NCBI RefSeq assembly: GCF_023544465.1
Contig: NZ_JALPVL010000011.1
Location: 333,184 to 397,183 of the forward strand
Length of the DNA: 64,000 nt
Direction of reading: 5' to 3'
From: Paractinoplanes maris
GTDB taxonomy: Bacteria; Actinomycetota; Actinomycetes; Mycobacteriales; Micromonosporaceae
Part shown: positions 8,629-15,751 of the stretch, piece by piece
How positions within the stretch are numbered: the stretch's first letter is position 1
Layout: every line of letters begins with the position of its first letter
Notes under the pieces: generated by a model
The model's database searches: none
Told to the model about the DNA's origin: nothing
The model's input: only the letters and a program-made list of their open reading frames with translations
Translations under genes and position numbers: made by a program

Positions 8629-9480
8629 TCACTCTCCGGCGAAGGTGGCCCCGCCCGACCGCAGATGCTCCAGCACCAGCGGATCGATGTGCCCCGCGAC
8701 GATCCGCATCTCCAGGTTCTCGATGCCCGCCCAGGACGCCAGCGACTCGTCGAGGTCGGGACCGACGTGACCGGCTTTGACCAGTCGCTCGGCCACCTCG
8801 TCGGCCAGCGCCCCGGTCAGCGGCAGCAGCGTCGCCGGGTCGGGCGACTCGAAGTACAGGCTGTGCATCCCGAGCAGTCGCCCCAGCTCCCCGACCGGGT
8901 CGGCGTGGTCGTCCACGCGCAGGTCGGCCCACACATCGCTGGTCCCGCCGTAGCCCCGCCCCTTCGACACCACCAGCAGCGCCGCGCTCTGCCGCCCGCG
9001 CCGGTCCCCGCCGGCCAGATCGCCCGCGCTCAGCGCCTCGAGCAGCCGGTAGGGCAGCGGCCGCCCCGAGTCCCCGCTCAGCCAGGCCATCTCCATGTCG
9101 CCGACGACCGCCTCGCCGGCCAGCATGTTGCCCTGGATCGCGTAACCGTCACCGGCCACCCCGCCGGCCCAGTCGTGGCACTGGTCGCCGGTGAACGTCG
9201 CCCCCAGCCCGTCGGGCCCGACCACGCCGACCTGGCGGTGCTCGATCGGCCCGGCGTCACCGGCCAGCAGCGCCTTGACCGCCTCGGTGGCGGCCACGCC
9301 GGTGCCCAGCAGGGCCAGCGCCTGCGGGCGGTAGGCCAGGTTCGCGTACGACTGGGTGGCGACCGCGCCGACGTCGGCCAGCGCGGCCGGCACGGCCGCC
9401 CCCACTCCCAGGAACTTGCTGGCCACGGCCACCCCGAGGGCCTGGCCGTCGGCCGAGCGGGCAACGATCGAAAAGGTCAT
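8629..9480 (-). CDS. DUF1028 family protein
   Basis: A 283-aa protein that begins MTFSIVARSADGQALGVAVA, the hallmark of the DUF1028 family (Ntn-hydrolase-like fold, about 220 residues), followed by a C-terminal extension of about 60 residues (EHLRSGGATFAGE at the end) that in relatives is annotated as peptidoglycan-binding-like. No signal peptide. The biochemical role of the family is not established. It lies 9 bases after the RibD-like reductase gene and is probably the last gene of the arsR–SRPBCC–reductase operon. Confidence 0.8.
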   Translation of the reverse strand: MTFSIVARSADGQALGVAVASKFLGVGAAVPAALADVGAVATQSYANLAYRPQALALLGTGVAATEAVKALLAGDAGPIEHRQVGVVGPDGLGATFTGDQCHDWAGGVAGDGYAIQGNMLAGEAVVGDMEMAWLSGDSGRPLPYRLLEALSAGDLAGGDRRGRQSAALLVVSKGRGYGGTSDVWADLRVDDHADPVGELGRLLGMHSLYFESPDPATLLPLTGALADEVAERLVKAGHVGPDLDESLASWAGIENLEMRIVAGHIDPLVLEHLRSGGATFAGE

Positions 9481-9489
9481 GCCGCGACC

Positions 9490-10104
9490 TTAGCTTTCGG
9501 CGAACGACCCGGTGGCGACCTCCCCGGCCGGCTCGTAGGTGGCCATCGTGACGCCCTTGGTGCTGGTCGCGCTGCTCACCAGGCGCAGCGCGCCGGCGGG
9601 CAGGCCGTCGGCGAACAGTCGTTTGCCGCCACCCAGCACGAGCGGCGCGATCACCAGCCGGAACCGGTCGATCAGCCCGGCCCCCCACAGGGTGCCGACG
9701 AGGTCGGCGCTGCCGTGCACCTGCAGCTCCGGCCCGTCCTCGCGCTTGAGCCGGGCCACCGCCTCGGTCACGTCACCGCTGAGCAGCACCGACCGCTGCC
9801 ACGGCAGATCCGGTGCCGCCCGGCGGGAGGCGACGTATTTGACCGCGTCGTTCAGCGGCTTGCCACCCGCCTCCTCCGGGGCGCTCGGCCAGTACGCGGC
9901 CAGCGTGTCGTACGTGCGGCGACCGAGCACCAGGTCGAACGGCTTGCCCATCGTCTCGCCGAGGAAGGCGCCCAGGTCGTCGTCCCACAACGGCACCAGC
10001 CACCCGCCGTGCGCGAAACCGCCGCTGCCGTCCTCCTCGGGCGTGCCGGGCGCCTGGGTCACCCCGTCCAGGCTGATCGAGTTGACCACCACCAGCTCTC
10101 TCAT
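9490..10104 (-). CDS. Dihydrofolate-reductase-like (RibD C-terminal domain) protein
   Basis: A 204-aa protein of the RibD_C/DHFR-like fold, start MRELVVVNSISLDGVTQAPG. Family motifs are LVLGRRTYDTL near residue 62 and LVIAPLVLGGGKRLF near 160. Members bind NADPH, but most actinobacterial stand-alone copies have unknown substrates; they are not the true folate enzyme. The ATG overlaps the stop of the SRPBCC gene by four bases, so it is translationally coupled in an operon led by an ArsR regulator, a layout common for these three families. Confidence 0.85.
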   Translation of the reverse strand: MRELVVVNSISLDGVTQAPGTPEEDGSGGFAHGGWLVPLWDDDLGAFLGETMGKPFDLVLGRRTYDTLAAYWPSAPEEAGGKPLNDAVKYVASRRAAPDLPWQRSVLLSGDVTEAVARLKREDGPELQVHGSADLVGTLWGAGLIDRFRLVIAPLVLGGGKRLFADGLPAGALRLVSSATSTKGVTMATYEPAGEVATGSFAES

Positions 10105-10592
10105 GACGGCTCGGCGAGCACGCCGTCGATCTGCCCGATCGCGAGGCGCAGACCCTCCTCCATGCCCATCTTGGCCATCTCCTGCAGCTGGTCGATGCTG
10201 GTGAAGCGGGACAGCACGGTCATCCGGGTCCGGTCACCGACGGCCTCGAAGGTGACGATGCCGTGCGTCGGCTCCATCGTGGTGACCGGCTCGCCGTGCT
10301 GGTCGGCGAAGCCGTCGTCGAACTCCAGCCGCTGCGGCTCGTCGAGCAGCGTGAACGCGAACCAGCCATGCGCCTTGGTGCCGTCCGGACCGGTCATGTG
10401 GTAGGCCGAGCGGCCCCCGGGCCGGAACTCGTGCCGGTCGAATGTGGCCGGCCACGTCGGCGGGCCCCACCAGCGCTCGAGCTGGCGCGCGTCGGCCCAC
10501 ACCTGCCAGACCCGGGCCGGCGGCGCGTCGAACTCGGCGACGATGGTGAAGGTCAGCGCCTCCTCGTCCCGGTGGACATCAAGCACAGTCAT
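10101..10592 (-). CDS. SRPBCC (AHSA1-like) family protein
   Basis: A 163-aa START-like domain protein: FDAPPARVWQVWADARQLERWWGPP is the classic AHSA1/activator-of-Hsp90-like signature, with GGRSAYHMTGPDG and the C-terminal helix EEGLRLAIGQID. It forms a hydrophobic ligand cavity; the ligand is unknown. It overlaps arsR upstream and the reductase gene downstream by four bases each (ATGA), so all three are coupled. ArsR–SRPBCC pairs are common in actinobacteria and probably respond to a small organic ligand rather than metal. Confidence 0.88.
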   Translation of the reverse strand: MTVLDVHRDEEALTFTIVAEFDAPPARVWQVWADARQLERWWGPPTWPATFDRHEFRPGGRSAYHMTGPDGTKAHGWFAFTLLDEPQRLEFDDGFADQHGEPVTTMEPTHGIVTFEAVGDRTRMTVLSRFTSIDQLQEMAKMGMEEGLRLAIGQIDGVLAEPS

Positions 10593-10912
10593 GTCTCTCT
10601 CCTCAGTACGTCCTCGATGCCGCGCACCCGGTGCCGCCAGATGTCCTCCAGCTCGGCGAGCAGGGCGGCGGCCCGGCGCAACGCGTCGACCTCGCCATGC
10701 ACGACCTGCTCCCGGCCGCGGCGCTCCTTGGTGATCAGCCCGGCGTGCTCCAGCACGGCCACGTGTTTCTGCACCGCGGCGAAGCTCATCGGATAGAGCC
10801 GGGCCAGCGCCGACACCGACTGACCGTCGTGGATCACCCGGGCCAGGATGTCGCGCCGGGTGCCGTCGGCCAGTGCGTGGAACACGCGGTCGGCGCCGTC
10901 ACCTACAACCAT
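10589..10912 (-). CDS. ArsR-family repressor heading the SRPBCC operon
   Basis: A 107-aa winged-helix protein (MVVGDGADRVFHALADGTRR at the start; LYPMSFAAVQKHVAVLEHAG is the recognition region). It has no metal-binding Cys pair in helix 3, so it is of the non-metal SRPBCC-associated ArsR type. The ATG at 10912 is chosen because relatives start here and because the codon sits inside a perfect 8-bp inverted repeat that looks like the operator. An upstream in-frame codon at 10972 would extend the protein by 20 unconvincing residues. It probably represses its own four-gene operon. Confidence 0.85.
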   Translation of the reverse strand: MVVGDGADRVFHALADGTRRDILARVIHDGQSVSALARLYPMSFAAVQKHVAVLEHAGLITKERRGREQVVHGEVDALRRAAALLAELEDIWRHRVRGIEDVLRRET

Positions 10913-10921
10913 GTGGTTGTA
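10904..10921. promoter_or_regulatory. ArsR operator overlapping the arsR start codon
   Basis: TACAACCATGTGGTTGTA: two perfect 8-bp arms (TACAACCA and TGGTTGTA) around a 2-bp spacer. The arsR start codon (10912–10910 on the minus strand) lies in its centre, so bound repressor would block transcription or initiation, and the message is probably leaderless or nearly so. The repeat is seen directly; its role as an autoregulatory operator is inferred. Confidence 0.7.
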
Positions 10922-10934
10922 CGTTACTCGCCGA

Positions 10935-11438
10935 TCAGGAGAAGCGGAAGCGGGTCTGGGAAAAAGGCTCACCCTTGCCGAAGGCCAGGATCTTGGCCGG
11001 GGCGACCGCGAAGACCAGCGCGGTGTGCTCGCCGTCCTGGGTGAATAAGCCGTCGCGGACCTGGAAGTCCCAGGCGTGGCGGTCCTTCCAGAGCCCGGCC
11101 AGCTCGGTCAGGCGCTGCTCGTCGGTCACCCGGATCGCGGCGCCCTCGACCACCACGTCCAGGCCCGCGTGCTGTTCGGCGGTGCCGGTGGTCAGGGCGA
11201 CGTTCGGGTTGTGCTCGAGGTTCTTGCCCTTCTGCTCGGCGGCGCCGGTGCAGAAGTGCAAGGCGTCGAACGCCCAGACGGCGGGCAGGGGCGTGACGTG
11301 CGGACGGCCGTCGGCCCGCACCGACGACAGCCAGAAGATCTTCGCGCCGGTCAGCGTGTCGTCCACATCGGACCAGGGGCGCGCCGTGGCCTGCGGGTCG
11401 CTGAAGCGCTTGTCGAGGACGCCGGTGTGTTCGCTCAT
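10935..11438 (-). CDS. PPOX-class (pyridoxamine 5'-phosphate oxidase-like) flavin protein
   Basis: A 167-aa split-barrel protein: IFWLSSVRADGRPHVTPLPAVW is the FMN/F420-binding core of the family and KGKNLEHNPNVALTTG the second strand pair. Members are flavin- or F420-dependent reductases or oxidases; actinobacteria carry dozens. ATG 11438 (MSEHTGVLDKRF) is the natural start; codons further upstream give Arg-rich non-protein sequence. It is separated from arsR by 22 bases but read in the same direction, toward it. Substrate unknown. Confidence 0.85.
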   Translation of the reverse strand: MSEHTGVLDKRFSDPQATARPWSDVDDTLTGAKIFWLSSVRADGRPHVTPLPAVWAFDALHFCTGAAEQKGKNLEHNPNVALTTGTAEQHAGLDVVVEGAAIRVTDEQRLTELAGLWKDRHAWDFQVRDGLFTQDGEHTALVFAVAPAKILAFGKGEPFSQTRFRFS

Positions 11439-11493
11439 GACCGGATGGTAATAAGCCCGCGACGGCGGCGCGGCCCGCGCGTGTCGCCGGGCG

Positions 11494-11829
11494 TCAGTAG
11501 CGGTAGTGGCGCGCCGCGATGGGCTCGGTCGTGGCCGGCGTGGGGGCCGACCAGCGGTTGCGGGCGGCGTTCGCGGTCGAGCGGGCACCGGCGCGGCGCC
11601 GCGAGGAGGGCTTGGGGGCGATCTCAACGCCCGGCTGCGGCTCCAGGTGCTCGACCGACGACACCACCACGACGGTGGCCTTGCCCTCGTGCAGCATGCG
11701 CATGGCGGCCGCCCAGTCACCCGGGATCAGACCGACCACGTTGTAGCGGCGGGCGGAGCAGTAGTCGAGGCACCGCGCAGCACTCGCGCTGTAGTTCTCG
11801 GGCCGCACGTAGATCACAGCGTCAACCAC
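11494..11829 (-). CDS. Hypothetical protein with resolvase-N-terminus-like fold
   Basis: A 111-aa protein. Residues 1–65 read like the first half of a serine-recombinase N-terminal domain (VDAVIYVRPENYSASAARCL, then RRYNVVGLIPGDWAAAMRML and KATVVVVSSVEHL). The usual catalytic motif (YVRVS) is changed to YVRPENYS, and the rest of a recombinase is missing. The C-terminal 45 residues are basic and look disordered. GTG 11829 follows GAAGGGA. It could be a domesticated regulatory remnant, or the likeness may be only a shared Rossmann-like pattern. Function unknown. Confidence 0.55.
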   Translation of the reverse strand: MVDAVIYVRPENYSASAARCLDYCSARRYNVVGLIPGDWAAAMRMLHEGKATVVVVSSVEHLEPQPGVEIAPKPSSRRRAGARSTANAARNRWSAPTPATTEPIAARHYRY

Positions 11830-12233
11830 GGGGGTCGTTCCCTTCGTGCGCCACGACGATTCTTGAGGTGTTCAGCGAGATCTACCTAAACGCGCCCGTC
11901 ACCATCTGCATATCCGCTGTTATGGATGAGTGACCGGACTGATCCCCCCGCATCGACCGCGATCGGTCTCTTCCGGTCACCCGACCGGCCAAATTCCGGG
12001 TTTGGTGTTGCTTTCAACTATCCCGCCGTGAAGACTGCCGCATCCCATCGACGTACGCCCCGTTCCTGACCGGAAGCCGACAGTGACCACTTCGGATCCC
12101 GGCCGTGCTGCGCCCCAGGGTCCCGGCCACCGCCCCCGGCGTCGAGGCCTTGACCCCGTACGCGGGAGAATTTCAGCCGTTGGAGCGGATAAACGCTTCG
12201 ACAGGGTGATCGACTGTGGGCTGAGATGGACCG
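11830..12233. other. 404-bp non-coding stretch with nested inverted repeats
   Basis: No convincing gene on either strand. It holds the 5' region of the minus-strand gene ending at 11829 and of the plus-strand phosphotransferase gene at 12234. Between lie TGACCGG (11931–11937) with CCGGTCA (11973–11979), and inside them GACCG-CGAT-CGGTC (11955–11968). The nested pair could form a hairpin or be a double operator. AT-richer patches (around 11885 and 12175) may hold the two promoters, but no consensus -35/-10 pair is clear. Confidence 0.4.
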
Positions 12234-13101
12234 GTGGCGACCGAATACCGGGTGATCGACAGCGCGCTGGTCCGCGCGCTGGTCGACGGGCAGTTCCCGC
12301 AGTGGGCCGACCGTCCGTTGCGGCCGGTCGACCCGGCCGGCTCCGACCACGTCATCCACCGGCTCGGCGACGACCTGGCCGTCCGGGTGCCCCGGCATTC
12401 CGGAGCGAGGGGCCAGGCTCGGGTCGAAGCCGAGTGGCTGCCCCGCCTCGCACCGCACCTGCCGCTGGCCGTGCCCGTCCCGGTGGCCGTCGGCGAGCCC
12501 GCCCTGGGCTACCCGTGGCCGTGGGCGGTCACCCGCTGGCTCGACGGCGAGGTCGCGACCGTGGAGGCCCTGGGCGACTCGCCGCGCGTGGCCACCGAGC
12601 TGGCGCGATTCCTGACCGCACTCCGGCGGCTGCCGGTGCCGGCCGAGCCGCCGGGCCACGACGAACCCCTGGCCGGGCGGGACGACGACACCCGGGCCGC
12701 CATCGCCGCGGTGGCCGGCGTGTTCGATGCCGGCGCGCTGACCTCACTGTGGGACGACGCGCTCCGGGCGCCGGCCTGGGACCGGCCGCCGGTCTGGTTC
12801 CACGGCGACTTCCACACCGGAAACCTGCTCACCGTCGACGGCCGGGTCAGCGCGGTCATCGACTTCGGCGGTCTCGGAGCCGGCGACCCGGCCCACGACC
12901 TGATGATGGCCTTCACCCTGTTCTCCCCGGCCGCCCGCGCGGTGTTCCGCGAGACCCTCGGCGCCGACGACGCGACCTGGCTCCGGGGGCCGGGGCTTCG
13001 CGCTGGCCGCCGGCCTGAACGCCTACCGGTCCTACGCGGCGGGCAACCCCCGGATCGCCGCGAGCACGACCCGGCAGATCACCGCGGCGCTCGAGGGGTG
13101 A
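12234..13101 (+). pseudogene. Aminoglycoside phosphotransferase-family gene, frameshifted
   Basis: An APH-family kinase-fold gene with all catalytic motifs: WFHGDFHTGNLL (catalytic loop) and VIDFGGLGAGDP (metal-binding DFG-like) near residues 190–220. After codon 250 the reading frame changes at a run of five G (12985–12989). With one G removed, the frame continues as RGFALAAGLNAYRSYAAGNP and ends at TGA 13099–13101, giving 288 aa, a normal length. As written, the frame instead runs into the next gene, making a false 588-residue fusion. It is either a recent frameshift mutation or a homopolymer sequencing error. Members phosphorylate aminoglycosides or other small molecules; substrate unknown. 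Start GTG 12234. Confidence 0.7.
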
Positions 13102-14000
13102 GACGCCCGCTGCTCTCGGAGGCGCCCGAAGCCGTAGGGGACGCGGTCTCCGCACTGCTCGGAACGGCCATCCACAGCGAGCATCCGGCCGACGCCGGCT
13201 TCACCCCGTCGATCGCCTCCATGGTGACCGGGGCCGGGGCGCGGCGGTTGTTCGTCAAGGCCGCGCCGGTCGGGGAAGGGCTGGGCGAAGCGGTCGAGGC
13301 CGGAGTGGTGCTCGCCGGGGCGGTGGGTGACCTCGGCCCGCGCCTGGCCGGGTCGGCGGCCGTCGGCGCCTGGCGGGTGGCGGTCTACGAGGTGATCGAG
13401 GGCGAGACCGTACGGCGGTGGGAGCCCACGGACCTCCCCGAGCTCCACCGCCTCGCCGACCGGCTGCGCGCCGCCACCGACCCGTGCCCGATCGGCGGCA
13501 CGAGCCCGTACGCGGACGCGTTCCGGCCGTTGCTGGGCGCGTGGGATGCGCCGGAGAGGTTGCGGCCGCTGCCGGTGAACCTGCGGGCGGCCGAGCTGGC
13601 CGACCTGGAGCGCCGCTGGTCGGCGGTACTGCGTCCGGGCAGCGCCCTGCACCACGGCGACCTGCGGCGCGACAACGTCATCCGGCAGCCGGACGGCCGG
13701 CTGCGCATCGTGGACTGGACCCACCAGTGGACCGCACCCGGCTGGATGGACGTCGTCCGCCTGGCCCCCGACGTGGCTGCCTGCGGTCACGACCCGGCGG
13801 CCCTGCTGCGCGCCACGTGGCCCGACGCTCCCGCCGACCACGTCGATGTGGCCCTGTCCGGTCTGGCCGGCCGCGCCTGGCGTGACGGCCACCTGCCCGG
13901 CGACCCACGCCTACGTCACATGCAACGCGAACAAGCCACACACCTACTGCGCTGGCTGGAGTCCCGCCGAACCACCCAAGCCAGCCCCCTATGGCGGTGA
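13098..14000 (+). CDS. Second phosphotransferase-family protein (APH-like fold)
   Basis: A 300-aa protein starting at GTG 13098, whose GTGA overlaps the restored stop of the frameshifted upstream APH gene, so the two were built as a coupled pair. It has the kinase-fold motifs LHHGDLRRDNVIR (catalytic loop, near residue 183) and LRIVDWTHQWTAPGWMDVV (metal-binding Asp), while the N-lobe Lys is in RRLFVKAAPVG. It belongs to the broad APH/choline-kinase-like set and its substrate is unknown. Its stop codon lies inside the first unit of a tandem repeat array, suggesting that the array has grown against or into the 3' end of the gene. Confidence 0.75.
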   Translation: MRRPLLSEAPEAVGDAVSALLGTAIHSEHPADAGFTPSIASMVTGAGARRLFVKAAPVGEGLGEAVEAGVVLAGAVGDLGPRLAGSAAVGAWRVAVYEVIEGETVRRWEPTDLPELHRLADRLRAATDPCPIGGTSPYADAFRPLLGAWDAPERLRPLPVNLRAAELADLERRWSAVLRPGSALHHGDLRRDNVIRQPDGRLRIVDWTHQWTAPGWMDVVRLAPDVAACGHDPAALLRATWPDAPADHVDVALSGLAGRAWRDGHLPGDPRLRHMQREQATHLLRWLESRRTTQASPLWR

Positions 14001-14246
14001 GCCCCGCGGCGGTCAGCCCCTACGGCGGTGAGCCCCGCGGCGGTCAGCCCCTACGGCGGTGAGCCCCACGGCGGTGAGCCCCTACGGCGGTGAGCCCCAC
14101 GGCGGTCAGCCCCTACGGCGGTGAGCCCCTACGGCGGTGAGCCCCTACGGCGGTGAGCCCCTACGGTTGTGAGCTCTTACGGCGGTGAGCCCCTACGGTT
14201 GTGAGCTCCTACGGTTGTGAGCCCCCACGGCGGTGAGGCTGCCCAC
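13993..14246. repeat. Tandem array of sixteen 15/16-bp units
   Basis: Units of the form GGCGGTGAGCCCCTAC. The first eight alternate 15 and 16 bases (a 31-bp higher-order period), units 9–15 are 16 bases, and the last is 18. Variants have GGTTGT for GGCGGT or CAGC for GAGC. There are no spacers, so it is a minisatellite and not CRISPR. The stop codon of the upstream gene is in unit 1. A degraded seventeenth copy may follow. Role unknown. Confidence 0.9.
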
Positions 14247-14294
14247 GGCAGTGACCACGCGGTGTTCTTCGAGCGTCACCACGCACGCAGGTCG

Positions 14295-14348
14295 CCGTGG
14301 TGGGGTGAGCGTTCTGGGCGCGCCAGCGCCCTGCTCGCCCCACCACGG
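14295..14348. terminator. Long imperfect hairpin after the repeat array
   Basis: CCGTGGTGGGG (14295–14305) pairs perfectly with CCCCACCACGG (14338–14348), and GGGCGC (14316–14321) with GCGCCC (14326–14331) inside it. No U-run follows. It probably ends transcription from the phosphotransferase genes or insulates the pectate lyase gene. Just downstream, 14401–14430 is five hexamers (CTTGAC twice, CTTAAT, CTTGAT twice). Confidence 0.5.
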
Positions 14349-14502
14349 CCCTCGACGTGAGTTGCGGTCCGTACTCCCCACCCCGCTACGACATCCCGAC
14401 CTTGACCTTGACCTTAATCTTGATCTTGATCCGCCACCCCCTCCCCTACGTACCTCTGGGGGCAACTGTCGGCTGTGGGGGCTTGATAGTGGAAGGCCAG
14501 CT

Positions 14503-15255
14503 ATGACTGGTATGCGGAAGAAAATGGCGATCGCGGTGGCCGGGGCAGGTGCCGCGATCATCTTCGCCAACGTCTCGTCGGCGGCGGTTCCGCCGGCCAC
14601 CGGGGAACAGGTCGTGACCGCGACAATCGAGGTCAGCGGCGTGTTCGACGGCGAGAATCAGCGGTTCATCGGCGGCGGCGACCTCGGTGACGGCGGCCAG
14701 GATGAGGGGCAGGATCCCCTGTTCCAGTTGGCGGCGGGGGCCACGCTGAGGAATGTGATCCTCGGCAGCCCGGCCGCCGACGGTGTGCACTGCGCGGGCA
14801 GTTGCACGCTCAGCAACGTGCACTGGGAGGACGTCGGTGAGGACGCGGCGACGTTCCGCGGAGCCGGGGCGACCGTGGTGATCGAGGGGGGCAGCGCCAC
14901 AGCCGCCGACGACAAGGTGTTCCAGGACAACCGGGGTGCGGGCGGGTCGGTGACCGTCCGTGACTTCGAGGTATCCGATTTCGGGAAGCTGTATCGGTCG
15001 TGCGGTAACTGTTCGACGCAGGCGGCCCGGACCGTGCGGATGGAGAACATCACCGCCACGGCGCCCGGCACCACCCTGGCCGGCATCAACGTCAACCTCG
15101 GCGACCGGCTCACGATCGACGGCGTGAGGCTGGTCGGCGGCGAGATCGCGCTGTGCGACCTCTTCGAGGGCAACAACACCGGCGACGAGCCGACCAGGAT
15201 CGGCGAAGGTCCGGACGGAACGAGCTGCGTAGCAACCGGCGTCGAGGGCCCCTAA
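14503..15255 (+). CDS. Pectate lyase, PL3 family (secreted)
   Basis: A 250-aa secreted beta-helix enzyme. Residues 1–27 are a signal peptide (MTGMRKKMAIAVAGAGAAII, cut after about SSA). The mature part matches PL3 in length and motifs: IGGGDLGDGGQDEGQDPLFQ, LRNVILGSPAADGVHC, SNVHWEDVGEDAATFRG, DDKVFQDNRG and FGKLYRSCGNC. PL3 enzymes cleave polygalacturonate by Ca2+-dependent beta-elimination; acidic Ca2+ ligands lie in the VHWEDVGEDA stretch. Start ATG 14503 is preceded by GGAAGG at the right distance; a second ATG at 14512 is possible. It overlaps the convergent stress-protein gene by four bases. Confidence 0.88.
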   Translation: MTGMRKKMAIAVAGAGAAIIFANVSSAAVPPATGEQVVTATIEVSGVFDGENQRFIGGGDLGDGGQDEGQDPLFQLAAGATLRNVILGSPAADGVHCAGSCTLSNVHWEDVGEDAATFRGAGATVVIEGGSATAADDKVFQDNRGAGGSVTVRDFEVSDFGKLYRSCGNCSTQAARTVRMENITATAPGTTLAGINVNLGDRLTIDGVRLVGGEIALCDLFEGNNTGDEPTRIGEGPDGTSCVATGVEGP

Positions 15256-15671
15256 GCGGGATGTCCCGGATGGGTGATCACGAGCACCGGCTTCGCCGAC
15301 TGCTTGATCAGGTCGAGCGGCACGCTGCCCAGCAGCCGCTCGGCCACCTTCGGACGGGTGCTCGAACCGACCACGATCAGGTCGGCGTTGTGCTGCTGGG
15401 AGAACGCGAGCACGGCGGGCACCGGCCGACCGGACAGCACCGTCACACTGGCCTCGACCCCGGCCTCGGCCAGGCGGCGGGCCATGGTGGCGGCCGACGC
15501 GTACGCGTTGTCGGCGAACACCTTGCGCGGCACGGCGGCGAGCCGCTCGAGCTCCACCTCGTCGGCGGCCACGACCGCCACCGTGGCGCCGGTCTGTTTG
15601 GCCAGGCCGATCACGGCGTCGGCGAGCCACGGCTGGTCGGTCTCGGGCTTGGCGGCGACGACGATGCGCAT
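15252..15671 (-). CDS. Universal stress protein (UspA family)
   Basis: A 139-aa single UspA domain. It starts MRIVVAAKPETDQPWLADAV, and its nucleotide-binding end reads LIVVGSSTRPKVAERLLGSVP, a G-2x-G-9x-G-(S/T)-like motif in reduced form. UspA proteins bind ATP and act under stress, but the target is unknown. A GTG immediately upstream (15674) is an alternative start. It is convergent with the pectate lyase gene and divergent from the amino-acid permease gene at 15752, with only 80 bases between. Confidence 0.85.
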   Translation of the reverse strand: MRIVVAAKPETDQPWLADAVIGLAKQTGATVAVVAADEVELERLAAVPRKVFADNAYASAATMARRLAEAGVEASVTVLSGRPVPAVLAFSQQHNADLIVVGSSTRPKVAERLLGSVPLDLIKQSAKPVLVITHPGHPA

Positions 15672-15718
15672 CACCCGACGTTAGCGGCTGATCGCGACTC
15701 GTCGATAGCTCTGGCTCG

Positions 15719-15736
15719 ACAGATCCGCGAATCTGT
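15719..15736. promoter_or_regulatory. Inverted repeat upstream of the amino-acid permease
   Basis: ACAGAT–CCGCGA–ATCTGT: perfect 6-bp arms with a 6-bp spacer, 15 bases before the permease ATG and between it and the divergent stress-protein gene. It may be an operator for either gene. No cognate regulator is evident nearby. Confidence 0.4.
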
Positions 15737-15751
15737 ACGAGTGTTGCCATC

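Noticed and set aside
12234..14000. A single 588-aa bifunctional phosphotransferase
   Set aside because: Residues after codon 250 until about 288 are a frameshifted version of a normal APH tail, and the GTGA joint shows two genes.
13993..14246. CRISPR array
   Set aside because: Units are contiguous 15–16 bp without unique spacers, and no cas genes are present.
14233..14502. N-terminal extension of the pectate lyase to an upstream GTG
   Set aside because: It would place 90 low-complexity residues before a clear signal peptide; GGAAGG before ATG 14503 marks the start.
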